The position numbers and the translations under genes were made by a program. 26,911 bases of DNA from assembly GCA_900660155.1 (NCBI GenBank), contig CABFPE010000167.1, forward strand, positions 840,738-867,648. The letters run 5' to 3'. Of the stretch, positions 18,541-26,911 are shown one piece after another; the stretch's first letter is position 1, and the number at the start of each line of letters is the position of its first letter. Below the pieces are notes generated by a model that was not told the origin of the DNA, ran no database searches, and saw only the letters and a program-made list of their open reading frames with translations. Source of the stretch: Hofstenia miamia. Lineage: Eukaryota > Xenacoelomorpha > Acoela > Hofsteniidae.

Positions 18541-21110
18541 GTAAAAAATGAGAACAATGAATATTATCTTACCCCTGGTTACTTTGTTTTTGAAGAAGGC
18601 TCCTTTGACAATGAGTTGAAATGTAAAATTTCTTCTCTCTCTGATCATGCATACAAGCTAAACTTATAGCTAATTCTAATATTAATTACAAAGATTGGTC
18701 TATTAACATAGCTTCCTTTCCTTTAGACAACTGTTACTATGAAATGGAAAACAGAATCTATCAGTCCAAGGAGGACATTTCACAGAAGTGTGGCTAATCA
18801 GCAAACCCCAAGTACATCTGTATCTGCTTTCAGGTCATTCTCAGCACCTCTAGTGTACTTGATTCTTGATTCTACCTCAGAAATCTCTACCTGGAGATCA
18901 CTCAGCTACTGATGACAAGCAAAAAGCCACTACCTCCTTACTAACACAACAGAAAAGGTTGAGCATCTGCACATCAAAATCTCATATACCCATTAATCAT
19001 GGAATACTACAACCAATCTCCTCAGAATCTACTTCAGCTATAAGCAGTTGCCAAAGGGAACACTTCCAGCAACACAAAGACCCCATGTCAACAGTCAAAG
19101 GAGAGCTCCTTCAACTGTACTGCATCACATCACAGTGCAGCCATAATGTCACTCACAACAATTTATCATCAGAAAGCAGAGAAATAATGTCCAAAATTCT
19201 CACACTACCAATTATAATTGATGCCAATACACATCTGAAAATAAACACTATCATCTTTTTCCCTTCTCATATGTTAGAAAAACTAAGTCAAGAATATTTC
19301 TGCAGCAGAGTCCATGTCACCTTCAAAGACAACTTTCAACTAAAGAACCTGTTAAACTTATTAAAAACTGCAACACATGCAAAATTGTTCAAAGGATTAA
19401 TCTAGTATTGGTCAAAGCACATGCATATTATATAAATGTCAATTTCATTTACATAGAATCAGAGTCCCCCATACCAGACAACATATTGGATTTGGAATCT
19501 TACTTTCACTACTTTTGTATTATAAGGAAAACTACTCTGGTCCACACAGTTGGGGAAAAGGATCACTTAATCACAAAATTCATTCTAGTTAATATACTGA
19601 TAATCACATGTATGCCACAGTATCATATAATTACTGAACAACAAATTGCTATAGACACAATGCTAAGTACAAACCTGAGATAGCAGATCCTAACTACTGC
19701 CTGATTACAATCACTGACATAAAGCCAAGATTCATATTTAAACAAAACAGGAGACAATTGAAAATATTAATGAATGGTGGTCATTACTAAAGTCCAATCA
19801 ACATCATGGAAAACTGTGGCCTTCCATTAACATAAAGTAACATAGAGTCTCCATCAAAAACTTATCACACAGCAATTGAAAAACTGCTGGACAACATAAG
19901 CAAAGCAGCCAACTACAGTTATAAAAAAGATTTCAGAAACAATCTATTTATAGACAAGCAAGTGCCTGAGGTTAATACCACATTGGCAATATGGATAATC
20001 CCAATATTTCTAATGGAAAACAACTTTCTAGACAATCCCATCATGAAAACTAAATGCTTACAACTGGCAAATAAGAAAGCATTTGAACTTTCCATCATGC
20101 CAATTATCAAAAAACTCAAAAGCTGGCTGCTATATCCTACCCATGCATTAACATCCCCTCTTAAGCAGTTCCAGAAAGCTAGTAATACATAGAAAAAACA
20201 CTTAATGAGAGTAATCAACAAGGACATTGGCACCAATTAGAAAGACAAATAGCCAAAAGCAATGATTTTTTCAAGCCACCTCTACTAATTGGAATACCAC
20301 TAATCATTCCATACACAAAAGACAAATATACTAAACCAGTGAAAAATAACATCCCCTCACATAAACTCTATTTCAATACAGCACAGAACATGCTCAACTT
20401 CAAACAAACTAAAGCATATAAAGAAGCTGCAACAACACTGAGGAACAAAGATCAAGGTTATCACTTGCTAGCAGACACAAAGAATCCCCCTGAAGATGTT
20501 TACAAAAAAGGACTACCTATGAAAGTGCAAATAGAAAACCTTAAGGCAAGGATAGCTAAAGAGAAAATTAAGTCACTTACATTATTTGCAGGAACTAATG
20601 ACATCATATAGGCTAATCTGCAACAAGAAGAAATCTGCTAATATGACCTCTCCAAAAGGGTGGAACTCTTGACAATGATTTGTGCTGAGATTAATGATCT
20701 GGATCAAATGACGGAGGAAATAATTATAAACAACATTAACTTCCTATATAAAAACACCAACCATCATCAGTCATTAACATCCATGTTCTATTTCTTTTTC
20801 CATGGCTCACACATCAGATACGGATGCAAAGATTACTCTTATGATATATTTCAATGATGTTTAAACAATCTGCGACATCCATCATTATTCCTACTCCAGT
20901 TCAACAACTAAAATACATAAAGTAACATAAACCATGACACAAATAGAAACCTTAGCTTACCTCAGTTGTGAAGAAGACATAGATGATATTACCTGGGAAG
21001 ATACCAGAACAATTGCACTCCTTGATGATACACAACAATTGCTACAACAACCTTCCCACTAGAGACTTCATCATTTCTTACAACATGCTGTCAAGTGCAG
21101 CATTGGGTGG
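18541..21110 (+). pseudogene. Unidentified post-integrase region (env position)
   Basis: About 2.5 kb between integrase and the 3' LTR. Open pieces include 18560-18666 (NEYYLTPGYFVFEEG), 18866-19405 (179 codons), 19408-19683 (91 codons), 19962-20192, 20339-20611 and 20660-20857. Their composition is protein-like, with cysteine-containing segments such as CITSQCSHNVTHNN, which has a possible N-glycosylation site, and lysine/glutamate-rich helical segments (MKVQIENLKARIAKEKIKS). I see no clear signal peptide, furin-type site or transmembrane helix. An env-like gene is possible by position only; a different extra ORF is equally possible. Frame changes and stops make it non-functional. Confidence 0.5.
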
Positions 21111-21113
21111 GCG

Positions 21114-21846
21114 TGTTGCATTGGCAGCATAGAATTACAGTTTATTCTTTATGTTTCATTTCTCTCACTCCATTGTGTGTCTTTCATTACTGATAGGCGT
21201 CTACACAAATTATTCACATTGGTTACCTTTCAAATTTTTATCATGCTTTCTATGACGTCATATGTAAGCATTATATTTAGTTCTGCCATTGGCAGGTTGT
21301 TGTTCCGTGTTTTAGTTATTAAATTTATATAAATAGGGCACAATAATGCTCAATCAGACAATAAAACTTTTGGTTTAGCTTAACATTTATTCTTTCTTGT
21401 ATCATTATTAACTAAATGATCATGAATAGTTAAATCTGACCTGGAAAGGAGGAAGGTCGTACAAAAGGATATTTCCCCACAGGTGTTCTTGGAGTTCTCT
21501 CCCTGATGCACGGCCTTGTTGCTTTCTGGGATTTAGCTAATGTGGTTTGATGTGTTTAATTAATTTGATGACTGATGGCTTGCCTGGCTCCAGCTCTAAT
21601 TGCCATGTTTTTCCTATTTCCTCTGCTCTAACACAGTTACGTCTTTTCATAACTAGACACTATGTATTCTTTATCACTGATATTTGTTACATTGTCTCAC
21701 TGAAAGTGACTAGGTAAATTTCTCACACTAATTGTGTTTTCTATAATGGTGAATGCAATTCTCTTCCCTCCTCGATAGTAGATACTAGAAGATTAGAATG
21801 CTATAACTTGGTTTATGCTATGGTTATGCTGACCCAGATGATGCTA

Positions 21847-21848
<2 letters not shown>
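21114..21848 (+). repeat. 3' LTR
   Basis: Matches the 5' LTR from 21122 onward, ending GATGATGCTAG like the 5' copy. The sequence GGGTGGGCG just before a possible TGTTGCA start (21114) may be a degraded polypurine tract. A TATA box (21326-21335) and AATAAA (21360-21365) are conserved. The right end abuts a TA microsatellite. Confidence 0.9.

Positions 21849-21877
<29 letters not shown>
21849..21877. repeat. TA microsatellite, right flank of the LTR element
   Basis: About fourteen AT units begin at the end of the 3' LTR, mirroring the array before the 5' LTR. A target duplication such as ATAT cannot be told apart from the array. Confidence 0.95.
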
Positions 21878-21879
<2 letters not shown>

Positions 21880-23700
21880 AAACTTGCAGTTAATAAAACA
21901 TTTGATGTAGTAACTCATCAATAACTTATTAGTAACCGCAGTAACCTGATAAAATACTCTGGTGTCCTATATATCCCATAATTATTTGGAAATTTGTTCT
22001 TCAAGTATGTGCCCAGTTAGTAGCTAATTGTTTTTATGACTGCAAAGGTGAAGACGCAATGTACTATTGTTTGGTTGGCTACCACTACATAGTAACATTG
22101 ACTTCTGAAATAATGATTCATTTGAAAAGAGGTGTTACTCCTAATCCCCAGCAAACTGAAGTGGTCACCTCCAATTTGCTACAATTAACATTACTAGTAA
22201 TTTTACTAATCAGTATATTTATTAGTAAGAAGTTCCTGCCAACTCTAATGATGAAGCACATTCCACTTTGACACTTAATTGTGGTTACTTAATTAATTAA
22301 TGCTTTTCATGGAAAGCACGGAGAGCAAACAGCAACAAATTTATTAATGTGCTAATTTTTAATTGGTGTTTTTAATTATTTCGTGCTTAAATGTTTCCAA
22401 ATAATGATGTAAATACATCCAAAGTTAAATTTTATATTAATTTTATCTGTAGATCGTGTAAATATCTATAAAAAGTTTTTTTAAATATATTTAAAAATTT
22501 AAAAAATCCATATAATTATATCGACAAGGCGCCTATATAATTTGTCAACTCAACAAATCACCTCTGTAGCCTCTTATAAGTAAATATATTTATACAATAA
22601 GCACTTTTATTGTTTTTCAATTAGTATGGCAGACATTACAATATAAAAAAGCATTACAACAGAAACATAATAGGCTATTTGAATCTTGAAATAATATATG
22701 TGATAGGTAAAATATTTATTATTGTATGCAAAATCTAATTTATCTACAATATCTATGTTTCCCCATTATATCATTAATTTTTACCCATTATTTTTGCCTT
22801 TCACTTAAATTCCTGCAACTATTTCTGCCCTTTACAAACTTCATTTTAGCGAGCTATGGACCCTTCCATGTAATATGCCTTAAGCATAATAGATATGATT
22901 TTAGATCTTATGAGCAACCCCTATAATGTAAACAATGTGCTATTAGCACAAGTTACTCTGTTTTGGAAATCTTGAAAAATTCAATTTTGTGGATTTAGTA
23001 AGATGGTGACAAATATAGTTTGCATAAGTCAGAAGCCTTCCTTTGCTATTTTCCAATTGATTGACTACCAAAATCGCAACATTTAAAGTGCAAAAAATAT
23101 GGTTAAAAACAAAAACTGATGAAACACAAACAAAACATGTAAACTTTACAAATAATTTCAGCAGTTCATCATTGTGCAAATGCATTTCACAAATTTTTCT
23201 TGTTTAATTTGACGTTGATGAGCAATGGTGATTGGAGTGAATCATTGTATGCTGCCAATAGTAAATTGATTACAAAATTTTCAATTACGGAGAACATAGA
23301 GATAAAATTTAACACAAATATCTAAATCTGTAAAATAATTTTTGTCATATCAAGGATTTTTGACAGTTTTGCTTTTGTTGAACCCTTTGTTAACCTAATA
23401 CCATCATATTGAATATATTGATTTTCATTAGAGTGGATTGTGTGAAAAAGCATTTAACCATTTTTAGCAGATGTTAACATGAAGGAGCCAAGTACCTTAG
23501 CATAAATCAAATAATTGACTTTTAAAAGGGAATAAGTCAGAAAAATTCGGTTAACTTGAAATTTGTTATTCTAATCAGAAAAACTAAAATTAAGAAGAAG
23601 ATGTAGAAAGTTGTTTTTATTTATTGATTATAAACTCAAATTACTAGCAGACATTTGCATACAACATTTCTAAAATAAATTAATGAAATTTATTTACACT
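21878..23700. other. AT-rich sequence, probably intergenic or intronic
   Basis: Open frames at 22059-22271, 22726-22926 and 22943-23185 (minus strand) are short, hydrophobic or AT-driven and show no domain. If the candidate exon at 23725 is real, this would be its upstream intron. Confidence 0.4.
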
Positions 23701-23724
23701 GTCAATATACCTAATCTTTTTCAG

Positions 23725-23813
23725 AAGACAAATAGTTAGTGGCAGCTTGGATGAAAAGAAGTATGTTGAATACCACTTCCTTTACGAGGTCTTCTCCAGG
23801 TTCCAACTTATCA
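23725..23813 (+). CDS. Candidate internal exon of a host gene
   Basis: An 89-bp GC-richer segment is preceded by a pyrimidine-rich acceptor (CTAATCTTTTTCAG, ending 23724) and followed by a perfect GTAAGT donor (from 23814). One frame is open throughout. It starts with one base of a split codon, then 29 codons reading RQIVSGSLDEKKYVEYHFLY and EVFSRFQLI, then one leftover base. A possible branch-point-like CTAAT lies about 10 bp before the acceptor. The aromatic/charged mix looks like a conserved soluble or helical segment, but I do not recognise the protein. The other frames contain stops. No neighbouring exon could be found in the window, so flanking introns would exceed 1.5 kb. Confidence 0.6.
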
Positions 23814-25940
23814 GTAAGTACAATGAATTAGATCACTACGTATACTTTATTGATATTTCATTTATTCAGTTACAAATAAATATCAAAAGGTATTTTAATA
23901 AATCAAGCCTTTTAAATAAAAAATATTATCATTCCCAGCACATTTCTTGACAAATAGCCAAAATTATATGGCTTAGTCCTCAAATTTAAGCATTAATTTT
24001 AGACACAAACGAATCATTCACAATGAAAATTTATAACTGCACTATATTAAACTTGAATACATTATGACACCAAAAAAACTTTTTAAATGCTTACAGAATG
24101 TAGACACATGTCCGTTTGTGGATTACAAGATTTTAGTTCTTTCTACAATTGTTTATTATATAAAATCTGTTTTTACAATAATAGTAATTTTCACAGGGGA
24201 AATTTTATGTTTCGTCAAAGGGAATTCTAATTAATCACGCCTACCTCTAATTTATTTTTAAATATTACTTTGTAAATAAGAGTATGTATGTACACAATTT
24301 CAGCAAATTTCCGTATTTGTCTTCCAAAATACTGTTGGAATTTATTATTGATTTTTACAAATTACAAAAACCTGTAAATTAATGTGGTTATATTGTGCAA
24401 AATAAATGACTTGTAGCAATACAAGAAACGTGCTAAAAAATCAAAGTATTTTATTGTTTTCAGTTTCAACACTAAAATAAGCTATTTTTCAGTCCCGAAA
24501 ACATCTAAAAAATGACGCCAATGTCACTTTTAGGAATATTCTAATTGTCTGATAATGACAGATGTTTTGTTTGTTCTACATATGTTATTCGTTTTGTACG
24601 TAGGTGTTCACAACATTACTAGCATATTTGCACAGATAACGATCAAGAGCAAAAGATCGAAAGATATTAGATAATATATAAGCAAGTTTGTGTATATAAT
24701 TATAAATATTATGTATTATGCTAGGCATAGCACTTATTTGTAACTTTATATGTGCATAACATCAGGACACGACATTTTGCTTCTATAAAATTAAAATTGC
24801 ACCCTTTTTGAAATAAAGCAAAAAAAGTTCCTTCCGCAATCTCAAACCAGTAAAAATATTAACATATAAATTTTCAATTTTTCTAATACACAACAATAAA
24901 AGTTGAAATATTTGGGAATAAATTTAAAAATTACTAACAATTATTGTCAATTTCCAATTTTAGGTATAATAGCCATAAATTCTTGTACATTTCCATCACA
25001 TAGGAAGCTGCTTTAAGCATTACTTTTGGAATCCTTATTGACTTAATGTTTTTTAAATAAGTTATATCCTTCTTCAAATGATTATTGAAATATACTACAC
25101 ACCGCTGATGCATTAAATGGAACTAATTTCTGTGCTAAAATCACAAGTGATTTTTGGAGAATTTGCTTATCCTCCATGATGTGATTCAATGCCAAGCCAA
25201 TAGTATAATTAGTGCCAAAGACCTGTAATTTAATGTGATTATAAATTTTAAATATCACTTAAGTAGCATTAACTCTCTAAAACAGGAAATTATAATGGTT
25301 AATTTCTAGAAGCTTCTTCAACAACTCTTGAAATGGTTTTTGGTTTAGATAAAACATGGTATAAATGAGTAAATTTCTAATGCATATTCATTCCTCTTTG
25401 AAAAGTTTTTCTGAAACATTTTCTAGAAATATAATAATATTAGTATTATTAATCAGTAGGTTAGAGAACTACATTTGTACATATTATATTAACTCCAATC
25501 TGCCCAGCTCTGCTTCAAAGATACAAAACGTTTTTACATGTTTTCCAACAATTTTTTTAAGTCTTTACATTTTTCCCAAAGTTTTTAAGACCAACCATTT
25601 TCGTTAGATAGCATCACATGCCAAGCATTACTCAGAATAATTGCTTGCAAATGCGGGGACGAAGATCTCACGCATCAACAAAAGTCCGCATTCTAGTGGG
25701 ATTTTAAAATGCAGATGAAGAAAAGACACTCCTCTATTCTAGGAGGCCTTCAGATTGATTCAAAGTATCGAAGTAAATAGCAAAAATTGTGGCAGTAGAA
25801 GATGGGGTTGGGTCAAATTTTTGTGGTGTCCGGTAGAAGATTTTCATGAAATCGGGTTAATCAACAACGTCGATGTTTATTGCTGGTTACATGCATAGCG
25901 ATGTGTTACATGTAATTGGTTTGTCACATAACAACCAATG
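23814..25940. other. AT-rich sequence, probable intron or intergenic
   Basis: Nothing protein-like. The frame at 25365-25607 has no domain. A short imperfect inverted repeat (AATGCGGGGAC at 25650-25660 against GTCCGCATT at 25684-25692) and a somewhat GC-richer patch up to about 25870 may mark an old DNA transposon end, but I cannot support a call. Confidence 0.4.
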
Positions 25941-25947
25941 CATATAT

Positions 25948-25963
25948 TTATATATATATATAT
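25948..25963. repeat. Short TA microsatellite
   Basis: About eight TA units, 40 bp upstream of the transposase-like fragment. Confidence 0.8.
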
Positions 25964-26003
25964 GTTCATAAATTATTTTGCATGATTTTTCATTGTTGTA
26001 AAA

Positions 26004-26267
26004 ATGAATAAAACCTCTGCAATAAGAGCAAAAATTGTTGCCTTAAACGAAGAAAATCCCAGTCAGAAAGAAATTGCAAGGCGACTTTGCTGCTCAAAAA
26101 CATGTGTTCCAAAGACTCTAAAGAGAATTTGTAGTACAGGGTCACCAACTCCTAACAAACGTCCTGCAAGACCACGAAAAACAAGTACAAGAGCAGAAAA
26201 TTTAATTAATCGCACTAATGTTTCTTTGCCTAATCTTTTAGCTCCTTTATTCATGCCAGTTTGCTAG
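26004..26267 (+). pseudogene. Tc1/mariner-like transposase, N-terminal HTH fragment
   Basis: An 87-codon frame from the ATG at 26004. Residues 8-50 form a helix-turn-helix: AKIVALNEENPSQKEIARRL followed by CCSKTCVPKTLKRI. This matches the paired-like DNA-binding head of Tc1-type transposases ('...i..l...g.s.reIAr.lg.s...V...l.r...tG'). It is followed by an arginine/proline linker (NKRPARPRKTS) resembling the GRPR AT-hook-like motif. The DDE catalytic domain is missing: the frame diverges after about residue 72 and stops. No terminal inverted repeats were found. It could be a truncated copy or a domain captured elsewhere; a decayed transposon is simplest. Confidence 0.7.
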
Positions 26268-26689
26268 AAGAAGTGTAACATAATCGTAATCTTAGCATAT
26301 GTGGTCAAATTGAGAAAAAAGAAAGAAGAAACCAAGATTGAATATTGAAATAAAATATTAATTGTAAAAACATATGCATAAGATTAATTAGTTATTTTTG
26401 TAAATTTATAATGCAGTAATCTTTTGATATTAATTAATTTGGCGAAACGGCATTAGACTAGATCGCTACTGCTAATTAAGTCAGAATTGCGTAATCGGCA
26501 GACGAACAGAAATTTAAACGTTCGGAATTGTAAACAAGTGGAATTAGCAGAATTAACAGGTACTGGTTAAATATTTGATTGTTGTTAATTCTTTTACTAT
26601 AAAAAGTGTGTAATCAATCATTTTGTTGATGAATCTAATTTACTGGATTTACTTTACTTCTTTTGTATCAGGTTATCTTAATTAATACA
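26268..26689. other. AT-rich sequence without a recognisable gene
   Basis: No continuation of the transposase could be read here. A pyrimidine-rich run ending TTTTGTATCAG at about 26672 looks like a splice acceptor, but every frame after it is soon stopped. Confidence 0.35.
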
Positions 26690-26830
26690 ATGGAAAGCTA
26701 AACGTTCGAGCTCTCGGGTATTCAAGACGGTGGTTCACGGATCCAGTTAACGGGTGAAGTGTATAGCCGGTGCTTACCCGAGAAGCTCTTAGGTTAGGTG
26801 TAGGAATAGGGGCTTTTACTCGTATTAGCT
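26690..26830. other. CpG-rich patch with inverted repeat
   Basis: This patch has many CpG dinucleotides in a generally CpG-poor window. GAGCTCTCGGGTA (26708-26720) pairs with TACCCGAGAAGCTC (26775-26788) apart from one extra base, with a 54-nt spacer. The patch could be a structured RNA, a promoter-proximal CpG element or an exon. No frame is convincingly open. Confidence 0.4.
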
Positions 26831-26911
26831 TTCCTATCGTTCGTTGTTCATGTTACAACTATTATTACATTATGTTATTACATCTGTTTACATCAAGGAA
26901 ATTATGGAATC

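Larger units (their letters stand above)
12673..21848 (+). mobile_element. Ty3/Gypsy-type LTR retrotransposon, complete but decayed
   Basis: Two LTRs of about 0.7 kb enclose gag, protease, RT, RNase H and integrase in the Ty3/Gypsy order, with an unassigned 2.5-kb region after integrase where some elements carry an env-like gene. The LTRs differ at roughly one site in eight by eye, so the insertion is old. Nearly every coding segment has frameshifts or stops, and key catalytic residues of protease and RT are replaced, so the element is inactive. Its apparent length (9.2 kb) is inflated by about 313 bp through the duplication and gap at 15775-16379. Confidence 0.92.

Noticed and set aside
18866..19405. 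Firm env glycoprotein call
   Set aside because: The position fits, but no signal peptide, cleavage site or membrane anchor can be seen, so only an unassigned call is justified.
26673..26760. Exon after the acceptor-like TTTTGTATCAG
   Set aside because: All frames are interrupted by stops shortly after the acceptor or before a plausible donor.
1..26911. CRISPR array, bacterial operon or phage-defence cluster
   Set aside because: There are no regular short repeats with unique spacers and no prokaryotic gene layout; the content is eukaryotic transposons.

Overview
The window is AT-rich metazoan nuclear DNA made almost entirely of old, broken transposable elements. Evidence for a eukaryote: a piggyBac element, a non-LTR retrotransposon (LINE) and an LTR retrotransposon all lie here, together with tRNA-like T-arm sequence, TA microsatellites and one candidate exon with good splice sites. 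There are no bacterial-style gene clusters. An invertebrate such as a mollusc is plausible, but this is a guess; nothing in the sequence fixes the clade.

Left part (1-4065): a GC-richer edge of possible exon origin, a tRNA-like T-arm on the minus strand (711-727), one copy of a dispersed repeat (about 881-1350), a TA microsatellite, an imperfect four-unit tandem repeat (about 1472-1870) and a direct repeat (3141-3240 and 3393-3492).

Middle part (4066-11577): a decayed LINE on the plus strand, with ORF1 remnants, an endonuclease, a reverse transcriptase (YLDD box retained) and a 3' tail. Three later events split it. A 2343-bp piggyBac element with matching TTAA duplications sits in ORF1. A dispersed-repeat copy, inverted relative to the one at 881-1350, lies near the start of ORF2. 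About 1.3 kb of unknown DNA lies inside the reverse transcriptase. A strong hairpin (11575-11700) starts at the LINE tail.

Right-middle (12637-21877): a Ty3/Gypsy-type LTR retrotransposon inserted in a TA microsatellite. It has LTRs of about 0.7 kb, a candidate primer-binding site, gag, protease, RT, RNase H and integrase, and then about 2.5 kb in the env position that I cannot identify. All coding parts are frameshifted or carry stops, and the protease and RT active sites are altered. A run of 21 Ns inside RT is flanked by a perfect 292-bp duplication that looks like an assembly error.

Right part (21878-26911): mostly AT-rich sequence without recognisable genes. It holds one convincing candidate host exon (23725-23813), an N-terminal fragment of a Tc1/mariner-like transposase (26004-26267) and a CpG-rich patch with an inverted repeat (26690-26830). 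The 'system' visible here is a layered series of insertions, not a new gene cluster. The least explained coding material is the post-integrase region of the LTR element.
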